Shown here: one piece after another, positions 1 through 7,812 of the stretch
How the letters are laid out: each line of letters starts with the position of its first letter
How positions within the stretch are numbered: the stretch's first letter is position 1
NCBI RefSeq assembly: GCF_048269545.1
Contig: NZ_JBLXIJ010000004.1
Coordinates: 1 to 64,000 of the forward strand
Direction: 5' to 3'
DNA length: 64,000 nt
Source: Halpernia sp048269545
GTDB lineage: Bacteria; Bacteroidota; Bacteroidia; Flavobacteriales; Weeksellaceae
Program-made: the position numbers and the translations under genes
The notes under the pieces: generated by a model
Told to the model about the DNA's origin: nothing
What the model saw: only the letters and a program-made list of their open reading frames with translations
The model's database searches: none

Positions 1-34
1 TACTGCAACAAGCGGGAGAGTAGGTCGCCGCCAG
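1..34 (+). rRNA. rrf: 5S ribosomal RNA, 3' end only
   Basis: The first 34 bases match the closing arm of a Bacteroidota 5S rRNA (the ACAAGCGGGAGAGTAGGTCG region followed by CCGCCAG). The gene begins left of the window, so an rRNA operon ends here. A strong hairpin terminator follows at once. The identification rests on recognition of this conserved end; the exact last base is uncertain by one or two. Confidence 0.85.
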
Positions 35-41
35 TTTTTTT

Positions 42-78
42 AGCCTCATACTTTTACTAGTTTGAGGCTTTTTTTTTG
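42..78 (+). terminator. Rho-independent terminator of the rRNA operon
   Basis: Stem AGCCTCA (42-48) pairs perfectly with TGAGGCT (63-69) around a 14-base loop and is followed by a run of T to about 78. It sits directly behind the 5S end and would terminate the rRNA transcript. Confidence 0.85.
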
Positions 79-917
79 ACTAGTTTAGAATTGGTTCACA
101 ATTCATTAATTAAAGCTTAATTTTGATTTAATATAAATATTAATTATTTTTATTAGTTATTTACGACAAGGTTTTAGCAATTTAAAATTCCAAATATTTA
201 TTTTAATGTAAGATTTTTTTGAGTGAATATCTTGGAGAGGAAGCAAAAAATGAGAGATAAAACATGTTCAATAGAACTATTATCTTTTCTCAGAATATGT
301 ATTTTAAACCAAAATTCTCAAATAAATACTTTCAATATCCACAGATTAGAAAATAAAAAAACTTATTTTAAAGGGTTTGGATCGCAATTTAAAAATTTCT
401 CAATTTATTTAGAACTTTGTAAAGCACTGAAAAATTCCAAGTTTTTTCTTTTTTTAATTTACAATTTCATATAAAAAGAAAATTTTAAAAAAGAAAACTT
501 TTCTTAATATATTTTTCTTCATTTAGAAATGTCTAGCTTTTTACAATTTGTCTAATATTATTTTTATAATCATTCATTATTGCTTTAAGATATTATTATA
601 GAATTCGCTCTTTTGATTTATAAAAAATTACAGAAAAAGTATATTATTTAAATAATAGCGAGAGAACTTTGTGAGAGACAAAAATTTTTGTAAAAATTAA
701 ACAACATATTAACTACTTATTTCTAAAAATTATTTTCAAATAAAGAAAATAATTAAATATGTTGAATGCATTCAGATAGTTAATTATTCAAAAGAAAATA
801 ATTTATAAATTCTGTTGTGATTTAACTCTAAGCAAAGGAGTAATTAATATTTTATTTTAAAATAATTTGAGTTACAAGTCATAAAAAGTGGTTTCATTTA
901 ATAATTAGGGAAGTTTA
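79..917. other. AT-rich intergenic stretch without a recognisable gene
   Basis: About 840 bases of very A/T-rich sequence lie between the rRNA terminator and the trigger factor promoter. An 83-codon open frame on the + strand (223-474) has low-complexity composition, no recognised family and no convincing start signal, so I do not call it a gene. I see no tRNA, repeat array or transposase here. It may be a decayed region after an rRNA operon. Confidence 0.6.
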
Positions 918-950
918 TTGCAAAATTTTAATTAAAATTCCTTACTTTTG
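918..950 (+). promoter_or_regulatory. Promoter of tig, Bacteroidota type
   Basis: A TTG at 918-920 and TACTTTTG at 943-950 match the Bacteroidota -33 (TTG) and -7 (TAnnTTTG) elements. The start codon of trigger factor follows 21 bases after the -7 box. Confidence 0.7.
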
Positions 951-971
951 CAACCTAAAAAATTGAATTAA

Positions 972-2306
972 ATGAATGTTACAGCGACCAATCATGATGA
1001 CGTAAGTGCTTTACTTACTGTGACCTTAGATAAATCTGACTATAAAGAAAAAGTTGATAAACAATTAATGAACTATGCTAAAAATGCACAAGTTCCTGGT
1101 TTTAGAAAAGGAAAAGTGCCATTAAGTATGGTGAAAAAACAATATGAAGCAGGCATTGCGTTTGAAGAAATTAACAAACAAGTTTCTGAAGGTTTAAACA
1201 ATTATGTAAACGAAAATAATTTAAAATTAATAGGTCAACCAATTCCACAACCAGTTGATGAATTAGACCACAATGCAGAGCAATTAACTGTTGCTTTTGA
1301 AGTTGGTTATGAACCAAATTTTAAAATAGATTTAACAAAATATGAAGCGCCTTATTATAATGTAGAAGCAGGTGAAAAAGAAATTGGTCAAAGCATAGAA
1401 AATATGCAGAAAAGATTTGCTGAAAAAGAAGATCAAGAAAAATTAGGTAAAGATTCTTACATCACGCTTGAAATAAAACAAATAATAGAAGAGAGTGCAG
1501 AAGGAGAACACAATCACGCTCCAAAAAGTATTGCAATCAATAAAGATCAAAAAGAAGCTTTTGGATTAGTAAAATCTTTAAAAGTAAACGAATCTATAAA
1601 GGTGTCTAAAGAAGATTTGCTTTCAAAAGAAAATTTAGCAAAAGAGTTAGGTTTTAGTAAAGAAGAAACAGAACATTTACATCACAATGAAGTAGAAGTA
1701 ACTGTAAAAGATTTTCATAATTTAAAATTAGCAGAACTTGATCAGGACTTATTTGATAAAGTTTACGGCGAAGGAAACATTAAATCTGAAGAAGAACTAA
1801 AAGCTAAAGTGAAAACTGAGTTAGATGAATATTTTCAGCAAAATGCAGATGTTCATTTTGTAAATAAAATTTTGGAAAAAATTACTGAAAAAGAAGAAGT
1901 AAAACTTCCGGAAGAATTTTTAGTAAAATGGTTATTGTTTTCAAATGAACAAATTCAAAATGAAGCTGAAGCGAAACAAGCTTTGGAGCAAGAAAGAAAT
2001 CAATTAAAATATCAAATCATCGAAGGAAAATTGATGAATGATAACGAAATAAAATTAGATTACAATGATGTTCTTTTGCAAGCAGAACAATTGGTAAGAA
2101 ACCAATTAGCAATGTATGGAATTCACCAAATTCCAGATTCTGAAGTACAAAAATACGCTGTAGAAATGCTTAAAAATGAAGAACAAGTTCGCCAAATTTC
2201 TGGTGAAGTGGCAATGGCAAAATTAAAAGATGTAATTTTAGAAAAAGCATCAAAGAAAGAAAGCAAAATCTCTCATGATGAATTTTTAGAAGAATTAAAA
2301 AAATAA
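972..2306 (+). CDS. tig: Trigger factor, ribosome-associated chaperone and peptidyl-prolyl isomerase
   Basis: 444 residues, about the usual length for Bacteroidota trigger factor. The N-terminal ribosome-binding domain is recognisable, with the conserved QVPGFRKGKVP loop near residues 40-50 that docks on ribosomal protein L23. A central region (about 150-240) stands where the FKBP-type isomerase domain should be, and a helical C-terminal chaperone domain follows. The protein binds nascent chains at the ribosomal exit tunnel in the cytoplasm. The central domain is poorly conserved, as is common in this phylum, so isomerase activity is uncertain. It is a single-gene unit with its own promoter and a perfect-palindrome terminator. 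Confidence 0.95.
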   Translation: MNVTATNHDDVSALLTVTLDKSDYKEKVDKQLMNYAKNAQVPGFRKGKVPLSMVKKQYEAGIAFEEINKQVSEGLNNYVNENNLKLIGQPIPQPVDELDHNAEQLTVAFEVGYEPNFKIDLTKYEAPYYNVEAGEKEIGQSIENMQKRFAEKEDQEKLGKDSYITLEIKQIIEESAEGEHNHAPKSIAINKDQKEAFGLVKSLKVNESIKVSKEDLLSKENLAKELGFSKEETEHLHHNEVEVTVKDFHNLKLAELDQDLFDKVYGEGNIKSEEELKAKVKTELDEYFQQNADVHFVNKILEKITEKEEVKLPEEFLVKWLLFSNEQIQNEAEAKQALEQERNQLKYQIIEGKLMNDNEIKLDYNDVLLQAEQLVRNQLAMYGIHQIPDSEVQKYAVEMLKNEEQVRQISGEVAMAKLKDVILEKASKKESKISHDEFLEELKK

Positions 2307-2327
2307 GTCTCTCTAAAATAAAATAGC

Positions 2328-2355
2328 AAAAACCACCGAAATTTCGGTGGTTTTT
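2328..2355 (+). terminator. Terminator of tig
   Basis: A perfect 28-base palindrome: AAAAACCACCGAAA (2328-2341) followed by its exact reverse complement (2342-2355), ending in five T. It lies 21 bases after the tig stop codon. Confidence 0.85.
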
Positions 2356-2403
2356 CGTTGAAAAAAAAATCGAATATGAAAATGGTTTTTGCAGATTTAG
2401 CAA

Positions 2404-2560
2404 ATCTCACAATTTTTTTTTTGAAATTAAATTTACTTAATCTGTCTAATCTGAAAGAGATTTAAAAAGTATCTGCAAGAATCTGTGAAATCTGTGAGCC
2501 ATTTATTGCACACAAATTTTATAGATTCGCATAGAGATAAGTTTAAAAAAAAATAAAATC
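2404..2560. repeat. Short repeated words (AATCTG) in the tig / DUF3109 gap
   Basis: The gap between tig and the DUF3109-like gene contains the word AATCTG or ATCTG at least six times within about 150 bases, with some copies followed by TGA. No open frame of note is present. It looks like degenerate intergenic repeat sequence; its function is unknown. Confidence 0.35.
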
Positions 2561-2569
2561 TGCGAGAGT

Positions 2570-3154
2570 TTACTTTCCGAATTCCTTTTTCCATTCTTCC
2601 GCTGCATCGCAAAGAGTTTCATAAAATTCTTCTCCATACTTTCTAATGAGTGGAGTTTTCAGAAATTTATAAACAGGAACGTGGAGTTCTTTTCCCAAAG
2701 TACACGCATCGCTACAAATTTCCCATTCGTGGTAATTGAGCGCAACAAATGTAGAATATTGATTTGCTCGAATTGGATAAAGATGACAAGAAATTGGTTT
2801 TTGCCAATCAATTGCGCCGTCTTCATAGGCTTTTTCTATTCCGCATTTTGTGACGCCATTTTTATCAAAAATTACATAAGCGCATTCTTTTCCTTCAATC
2901 ATCGGTGTTACAAAATCGCCATCATTTGGGTCTAAAGTCCATGCACCTTGTTTTTCCAAAGCTTTCACGCCTTCTGGTCGCAAATAAGGTTTTACTTTTT
3001 CGTAAATATTTTCTAAAATTTCTGTTTCGTGTTTTTCTAAAGGTGCGCCTACATCTCCTTCTACACAACAAGCACCTTTACATTTGCTTAAGTTGCACAC
3101 AAATTCTTCGGTAAAAAGATCTTCTGAAATTAATTTATCGTCTATCTGAATCAT
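2570..3154 (-). CDS. DUF3109 family protein, cysteine-rich metal-binding
   Basis: 194 residues resembling the DUF3109 family, which is related to YkgJ-type zinc/iron-chelating proteins. The sequence contains a cysteine cluster near residues 20-31 (CNLSKCKGACC) and further cysteines in CAYVIFDKNGVTKCG, ISCHLYPI and ICSDACTLG. These could bind a metal or an Fe-S cluster. No signal peptide is seen, so it should be cytoplasmic. Its molecular role is unknown. It is followed 30 bases later, farther along the + strand, by the stop of the DUF6427-like gene, and the two may be cotranscribed. Confidence 0.8.
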   Translation of the reverse strand: MIQIDDKLISEDLFTEEFVCNLSKCKGACCVEGDVGAPLEKHETEILENIYEKVKPYLRPEGVKALEKQGAWTLDPNDGDFVTPMIEGKECAYVIFDKNGVTKCGIEKAYEDGAIDWQKPISCHLYPIRANQYSTFVALNYHEWEICSDACTLGKELHVPVYKFLKTPLIRKYGEEFYETLCDAAEEWKKEFGK

Positions 3155-3184
3155 TTATTTTTTTAATTTTTTTATAATTTTTCT

Positions 3185-4090
3185 TTAAAAAAGGATAAAA
3201 TAAGTTCCAATTTTAAATAAAATTACGCTTAATATTATTAACCAAATTCCCATTTCACGCATCCAATATTTGGGTAAAAATTTTAAATATCTTGCTAAAA
3301 TTATACTCAATGGAAATGCTAAAAAAAGTAAATATTCATTATTTTCACCCATGTACATAAAAATTGTAATGAGTTGTGCAATGGTGAAAAGTAGAATGAA
3401 ACCATATTTAAATCTACTTGAAGGACTTTGTTTATTGAAGTTATTAAAATGATCTAAAACTGCTAAAAAAAGAAGTATTGCAATTGGAATTAATAAATAA
3501 AGAGGATAAAAATTATCGGTTAATTTAAAATTACCAAATGGAAAATAATTATCATTCCAACTAGAATATCCTAAGAGATACATCAAACTGAAATAACTTA
3601 AGCCAATTAAAAGTCCACCAAATAATAATTTAAATAAATCTAATAATATTCTTTTAGAACTTCCTAAAATATGAATAATCACAAAGAAAATCATCGGCCA
3701 AGTTGGTGGTAAAAAAATAAAATTAATAATTATTAAAACTCCTACTAAAACATAAGAATCTTTTCGGATTTCTTCATCTGTACTAGACAAAAATAAAAGT
3801 AAAAATGAATTGGTGAAAAGTGAAACTGCAATTCCAATGTCTAAATCTCCCGGATAAAATGCGAAAATAAAAAATGTATAAAGAAAAAGTGGCAAATGCG
3901 ATTGATAATTTAGTTTAATTTGGTTAAAAATGAAATAACCCAAAGCAAATCCAATAAAAGTTATAATAGCAGATGTGATGTTTAAATTATTGATGCTTAA
4001 TGCATTAAATACCGAAAGTATTAAAAGCAAAAATGCCATATAAACCGGAATTGAAAATATATTGCTTTCTTTAGAAAGTAATCTAAACAT
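3185..4090 (-). CDS. Polytopic membrane protein, DUF6427-like
   Basis: 301 residues, almost entirely hydrophobic, with about nine or ten predicted membrane segments and few charged residues. Length and the opening MFRLLSKESNIFSIPVYM resemble a Bacteroidota family known as DUF6427, whose function is not known. Its start lies 42 bases from a divergent small membrane protein, and their -7 boxes are only two bases apart. This suggests coordinated expression. The family assignment is from recall and should be treated as probable. Confidence 0.7.
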   Translation of the reverse strand: MFRLLSKESNIFSIPVYMAFLLLILSVFNALSINNLNITSAIITFIGFALGYFIFNQIKLNYQSHLPLFLYTFFIFAFYPGDLDIGIAVSLFTNSFLLLFLSSTDEEIRKDSYVLVGVLIIINFIFLPPTWPMIFFVIIHILGSSKRILLDLFKLLFGGLLIGLSYFSLMYLLGYSSWNDNYFPFGNFKLTDNFYPLYLLIPIAILLFLAVLDHFNNFNKQSPSSRFKYGFILLFTIAQLITIFMYMGENNEYLLFLAFPLSIILARYLKFLPKYWMREMGIWLIILSVILFKIGTYFILF

Positions 4091-4096
4091 TTTTTA

Positions 4097-4114
4097 TAAA
4101 TTTGTGCAAAGTTA
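4097..4114. promoter_or_regulatory. Back-to-back divergent promoters
   Basis: TAAATTTG at 4097-4104 on the + strand and TAACTTTG on the - strand (4114 to 4107) are both matches to the TAnnTTTG -7 box, separated by two bases. The + box serves the small membrane protein at 4133. The - box serves the gene starting at 4090. Polymerase binding at one should block the other. Confidence 0.6.
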
Positions 4115-4132
4115 ATTTAAAATAGAAAAAAA

Positions 4133-4366
4133 ATGACATCTTTCTGGTTATTCTTAAGTAGTGTATTTAAATGGAGTTTTGGCTTTTTTGATTTTGCCGG
4201 AAACGTGTTAAATTGGATTTTATTCTTTGTAGCTCTAGGTTTTTTCTGCTATTGGTGCTACATTTTAATAGTTCAGTTGGGCAATAATAAAGACAAAGAA
4301 CACCATAATGATACTTATGGAAAACACCCTTATTATGATCCTAAAATCTATAATAAAGAAAACTAA
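4133..4366 (+). CDS. Small membrane protein of 77 residues
   Basis: One or two membrane segments (about residues 5-20 and 27-47, WILFFVALGFFCYWCYILIV) are followed by a short charged tail with KDKEHHND. It resembles small Bacteroidota membrane proteins sometimes named DUF6341, which occur next to DUF6427 genes; this link is from recall. No enzymatic motif is present. A strong terminator follows it. Confidence 0.65.
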   Translation: MTSFWLFLSSVFKWSFGFFDFAGNVLNWILFFVALGFFCYWCYILIVQLGNNKDKEHHNDTYGKHPYYDPKIYNKEN

Positions 4367-4387
4367 ATAATTGATTTACTAAAAAAG

Positions 4388-4417
4388 CCCGTCTTGTTAA
4401 AACAGGACGGGTTTTTT
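4388..4417 (+). terminator. Hairpin terminator
   Basis: CCCGTCTTG (4388-4396) pairs with CAGGACGGG (4403-4411) with one G-T pair and a six-base loop, followed by TTTTTT. It lies between the convergent small membrane protein and the universal stress protein. Confidence 0.85.
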
Positions 4418-4433
4418 ATTTTCCGTGGTTATT

Positions 4434-4871
4434 TTAACTATGAATAGGAATTACTAAAACTGGAATTTGTGAGCGTCTTGTTAATTCTTTTGTGAGACTT
4501 CCCACAAAAACATCATACATATTACTTCTTCCATGAGAACCCATTACAATATAACCTGCATTTTTTTCGTTCGCATATTCTAAAATTACGTCACCTGCAA
4601 TTCCTTGTTTCATAAGATGTTCACAATCTACATTTTCTGCAATAATTCTTTGTTCTAAATTATTTAGTTCTACAAGTTCTTGTTTTACTTCATTTTGCTC
4701 AACTTCGGGGAAGTATTGAAATCCCATATCGCCAATTGCAAAACCAATATCCGTTGGTGCAACATGAATTAAACATATTTTGCCATTAATTTCTTTTGCG
4801 AATTTTATCGCGCCGTTTATCAACTTTTCTGTAGCTTCACTGAAATCTACCGGTAATACAATATTTATCAT
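4434..4871 (-). CDS. Universal stress protein, UspA family
   Basis: 145 residues, a single Usp domain. It begins with the typical MINIVLPVDFSEA strand and ends with GSHGRSNMYDVFVGSLTKELTRRSQIPVLVIP. This contains the G-2x-G-9x-G-[ST]-type ATP-binding signature of the ATP-binding Usp class. Such cytoplasmic proteins accumulate under starvation, oxygen limitation or stress. It appears monocistronic. The specific stress cannot be told from the sequence. Confidence 0.9.
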   Translation of the reverse strand: MINIVLPVDFSEATEKLINGAIKFAKEINGKICLIHVAPTDIGFAIGDMGFQYFPEVEQNEVKQELVELNNLEQRIIAENVDCEHLMKQGIAGDVILEYANEKNAGYIVMGSHGRSNMYDVFVGSLTKELTRRSQIPVLVIPIHS

Positions 4872-4922
4872 AAGATTTTCTTTTGTTTATTAAAGTTACA
4901 TATTAAATTTCAACTAAAAAAA

Positions 4923-5528
4923 TTATTGAATTCTTATATCAAATGCTTTTTCATCTTCTAAAAAAGCTTCCAAAATATCATTTTCCACAACTTTTCCTAC
5001 GCCTTTTGGAGTTCCGGTAAAAATTAAATCACCCGTTTTTAAAGTAAAATATTTTGAGACAAATGCAATTATTTTTTCTGGACTAAAAATCATTAAAGAA
5101 GTATTTCCATTTTGCACTTCTTCCTTATTTTTAATTAAACTAAAATTTAAATTATTTAAATCAAATTTATCTTTTTCATAAAAATTTGAAACTACTGCAG
5201 AACCATCAAAGGCTTTTGCTAATTCCCAAGGTAAACCTTTTTCTTTTAATTTACTTTGTAAATCTCGCGCTGTGAAATCTATTCCCAAACCAATTTCATT
5301 AAAATATTGTGGCGCATTTTCTTCAGAAATATATTTACCACCTTTTGAAATTTTAAGCACAACCTCCAATTCATAATGGATGTCTTGTGAAAATTCTGGG
5401 ATATAAAAATCTTTACCTTTTAAAATTGCAGTATCGGGTTTCATAAAAATGACAGGCTCTTTCGGCACTTCATTTCCCAGTTCTTTTGCGTGTTCTACAT
5501 AATTTCTACCGATACAAATTATTTTCAT
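4923..5528 (-). CDS. Fumarylacetoacetate hydrolase family protein
   Basis: 201 residues, covering the FAH catalytic fold. MKIICIGRNYVEHAKELGN at the start and PVIFMKPDTAIL are typical. The expected metal-binding acidic residues are in HYELEVVLKI, and the GIDFTARDLQ and GDLIFTGTPKGVG motifs follow. Members of this short class are acylpyruvases, oxaloacetate decarboxylases or isomerases that act on beta-keto acids in the cytoplasm. The substrate cannot be read from the sequence. It is not beside a tyrosine degradation gene, so true fumarylacetoacetase activity is unlikely. Confidence 0.85.
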   Translation of the reverse strand: MKIICIGRNYVEHAKELGNEVPKEPVIFMKPDTAILKGKDFYIPEFSQDIHYELEVVLKISKGGKYISEENAPQYFNEIGLGIDFTARDLQSKLKEKGLPWELAKAFDGSAVVSNFYEKDKFDLNNLNFSLIKNKEEVQNGNTSLMIFSPEKIIAFVSKYFTLKTGDLIFTGTPKGVGKVVENDILEAFLEDEKAFDIRIQ

Positions 5529-5542
5529 ATTCTATTTTTTTT

Positions 5543-5587
5543 ACTTTGTCAAAGTTTTATCGAATTATGATTGTACTTTGACAAAGT
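5543..5587. repeat. 45-bp palindromic repeat, copy 1
   Basis: ACTTTGTCAAAGT (5543-5555) and ACTTTGACAAAGT (5575-5587) are reverse complements of each other, and each is itself a near-palindrome. They are separated by 19 bases. The same layout, with starts 32 bases apart, recurs at 15895 and 16025, and in decayed form at 28808. It is a REP-like dispersed element. Confidence 0.75.
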
Positions 5588-5599
5588 TTAATTTTTCAG

Positions 5600-6016
5600 T
5601 TATTTCCCAAATTCATTTCCACAATAATAACAATTGTAAATATTTTCTTGTGAACCAAAGTTCAAAAAAGGCATTGCAAAACCGAAGATTTTGTCCGGAT
5701 TATTATTCCGATACAAATGATTGGATCCACATTTCGGACAAACCAAATCAAAATCAGGATTAGAAATAGTATATTCTACTTCAATTTCCACATGTTCATT
5801 TTCTAAAAAATCTTTTAAAACTTTTTTTGCTTTTTCTTTATCATTATCAAAAACCTGAAGTTGAATCCCACCTAAAGCATTTGATAGAAGCCAATCCGAT
5901 TGAATTGTTTGTTCATTTGCGATATAACTTATAATATCATTATCTGCTAAAATTTGTTTGTCACGGTTCGCTTCAATGCTATTTTGGTAATATTTAAACT
6001 TAACTAAATTCGGCAT
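5600..6016 (-). CDS. DUF2007-like protein with C-terminal zinc ribbon
   Basis: 138 residues. The N-terminal half (about 1-75) resembles the DUF2007 fold, a putative signal-transducing ferredoxin-like domain (YYQNSIEANRDKQILADNDI, and GIQLQVFDNDKEKAKKVL). The C-terminal part has two cysteine pairs, CPKCG near residue 95 and CYYCG near residue 130, forming a probable zinc ribbon. Its function is unknown. A palindromic repeat separates it from the upstream FAH-family gene. Confidence 0.75.
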   Translation of the reverse strand: MPNLVKFKYYQNSIEANRDKQILADNDIISYIANEQTIQSDWLLSNALGGIQLQVFDNDKEKAKKVLKDFLENEHVEIEVEYTISNPDFDLVCPKCGSNHLYRNNNPDKIFGFAMPFLNFGSQENIYNCYYCGNEFGK

Positions 6017-6117
6017 TTTTTTTATTTATTCTGACAGAAATGATACAAATTAAAAGCCAACTTCTCTGTTTTTTAGTTTAAATCTAAAAGCTAAAATCCA
6101 ACGCCTAAAATCTAATT

Positions 6118-6882
6118 TTAAAACTTACTTTTCAGCTGAATTGCAGTTAACACTTTTTTAGTATAAAGTGGAAAATCAGCATTTTGAATCCACGAGTAAT
6201 ATCCCAAATCTTTTTGAAAAACTTCTTTCACCTTTTGACCTTTATATTTTCCAAACGCAAAAATTTCATTTTCATTTTCATCAAAATGAAGCATTCCAGC
6301 TAAATCTGCAAATTTTTTATGAAAAGAAAGTTCGTGCAAATGGTGAATTTCATTTGGGAAATCTTCATAATGTGCAATTTGAGCGTCCAAAACTTCAAAC
6401 GTTGCCAAAACATCGGCTTCTGCAGAATGTGCATTTTCCAAAGGTTTTCCGCAATAAAATTTATAAGCCGCCGTCAAAGTTCGTGGTTCCATTTTATGGA
6501 AAATTGTTTGTGCATCCACTAATTTGAATTTGCTCAAATCAAAATCCAATCCTGAGCGCAATAATTCTTCTGCTAAAAGTGGCACATCAAATCTGTTTGA
6601 ATTAAATCCGCCCAAATCTGTACCAGAAATCATTTCCATAATTTTGGGCGCAATTTCTTTAAAAGTGGGCGCATCTTTCACCTTTTCATTTGTAATTCCG
6701 TGGATTTCGAAACTTTCTGCAGGAATTTGCATTTCAGGATTTACAAGCCAAGTTTTGCTTTCTCTTGAAGCATCTGGATTGACTTTTAAAATACAAATTT
6801 CAACGATTCTGTCTTTGGAAATATTGGTTCCTGTTGTTTCTAAATCAAATATGCAAAGTGGTTTGTGGAGTTTTAAATTCAT
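6118..6882 (-). CDS. 3'-5' exonuclease, DnaQ/DEDD family
   Basis: 254 residues. The exonuclease core carries FDLETTGT near residue 13 (ExoI), the family-typical HGITNE, FNSNRFDVPLLAEEL (ExoII) and AHSAEADVLATFEVL (ExoIII, DEDDh type). A C-terminal segment (about 205-245, AFGKYKGQKVKEVFQKDLGYYSWI) resembles the extra domain of exodeoxyribonuclease X-like proteins. It probably degrades single-stranded 3' ends during repair or proofreading in the cytoplasm. It is not the polymerase III epsilon subunit with certainty, as several paralogues exist in this phylum. Confidence 0.85.
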   Translation of the reverse strand: MNLKLHKPLCIFDLETTGTNISKDRIVEICILKVNPDASRESKTWLVNPEMQIPAESFEIHGITNEKVKDAPTFKEIAPKIMEMISGTDLGGFNSNRFDVPLLAEELLRSGLDFDLSKFKLVDAQTIFHKMEPRTLTAAYKFYCGKPLENAHSAEADVLATFEVLDAQIAHYEDFPNEIHHLHELSFHKKFADLAGMLHFDENENEIFAFGKYKGQKVKEVFQKDLGYYSWIQNADFPLYTKKVLTAIQLKSKF

Positions 6883-6897
6883 TTTATTTAATTGATG

Positions 6898-6974
6898 TTT
6901 GTCATTCTGAATGTAGCAAAGCGAAATGAAGAATCTGTTAGTTTAAAAGATTTTTCCTTCGTCGAAATGACAAA
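6898..6974. repeat. 77-bp dispersed element with inverted TTTGTCATT ends
   Basis: TTTGTCATT at 6898-6906 and AATGACAAA at 6966-6974 are exact inverted ends. Inside are GAAGAATCTG and the related AGATTTTTCCTTC. A truncated relative carrying the left end and GAAGAATCTG lies at 33756-33797, and a short relic is at 15974. It is a REP-like mobile palindrome, not coding. Confidence 0.6.
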
Positions 6975-6984
6975 TTGTTATTAT

Positions 6985-7698
6985 TTATTTCAATTGTTTT
7001 TGAAAGATTAATGAAACCAAAATATAATACAAAATCACAAGTGGAATTCCCACAATTTTAAAAATAATTAAGATTAAAATACTTCCCAAAAGCAAAACTA
7101 TTTTCGGAATATTATCTTGCCATTTCATTGATTTAAATTTCATCGCAATCATTTTTATTGGAGAAATTAAAAGCCAAGATGAAATGATTGTTAATAGAAC
7201 TAAAGCCCAAGAATTATTAAAAATAAATCCAAAAGTTTCTTCTTCTAAAAACGCATAAAACAAACCAAAAATCAAAATCGTATTTGAAGGCGTATTTAAA
7301 CCTTTAAAATAATATTTTTGATCTTCATCAAGATTAAAAATTGCTAATCTTAAACAAGAAAAAAGTGTAATTAAAAGTCCAAAATATTTTATTTCAAATG
7401 GTAAAGTAAAATTAAAAATTTCATTTCCAAATGGTTCCAAAGCTTTATACATCGCAATTCCCGGCAAAACCCCGAAAGTCACCATATCTGCTAAAGAATC
7501 TAGTTGCGCTCCAAGATTTGAATTAGATTTTAAAGCACGCGCAATAAAACCATCAAAAAAATCTAAAACAAGAGAAATTAAAATACAAATTGCGGTAATT
7601 TGATAATTTCCTTCTATTAAATTAATCACACCAATCGTCCCAGAAAAAAGATTTCCAAGAGTAAAAGCGTTCGCTAAATTATTTTTAATAAAATTCAT
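6985..7698 (-). CDS. pssA: CDP-diacylglycerol--serine O-phosphatidyltransferase
   Basis: 237 residues from the ATG at 7698. A GTG six bases upstream is less likely because it overlaps the -7 box. The CDP-alcohol phosphotransferase signature D-x2-D-G-x2-A-R-x8-G-x3-D-x3-D is complete at about residues 46-71. Around six membrane segments are visible. The enzyme condenses CDP-diacylglycerol with L-serine to phosphatidylserine, the precursor of phosphatidylethanolamine, at the inner membrane. The second half is hydrophobic and typical of the family. Confidence 0.92.
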   Translation of the reverse strand: MNFIKNNLANAFTLGNLFSGTIGVINLIEGNYQITAICILISLVLDFFDGFIARALKSNSNLGAQLDSLADMVTFGVLPGIAMYKALEPFGNEIFNFTLPFEIKYFGLLITLFSCLRLAIFNLDEDQKYYFKGLNTPSNTILIFGLFYAFLEEETFGFIFNNSWALVLLTIISSWLLISPIKMIAMKFKSMKWQDNIPKIVLLLGSILILIIFKIVGIPLVILYYILVSLIFQKQLK

Positions 7699-7703
7699 AG
7701 ACA

Positions 7704-7711
7704 CAAAAGTA
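7704..7711 (-). promoter_or_regulatory. -7 box of pssA, almost no leader
   Basis: TACTTTTG on the - strand ends five bases before the ATG at 7698. Transcription should begin at or within a few bases of the start codon, giving a leaderless or near-leaderless mRNA. Confidence 0.55.
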
Positions 7712-7781
7712 AGGTTTTTATTAAAAATTAGTTTTGTCTTTTCTCATAAAAACTAATTAATTCCGAAATCTGAATTTAATG

Positions 7782-7789
7782 TAAATTTG
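7782..7789 (+). promoter_or_regulatory. -7 box of the LTA-synthase-like gene
   Basis: TAAATTTG matches TAnnTTTG and lies 23 bases before the ATG at 7813. A clear -33 TTG is not obvious. Confidence 0.55.
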
Positions 7790-7812
7790 TAACGAATTTT
7801 TGAAAATTAAAA

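Noticed and set aside
223..474. 83-codon open frame downstream of the rRNA operon
   Set aside because: Low-complexity A/T-driven composition, no family resemblance, no promoter or start signal.
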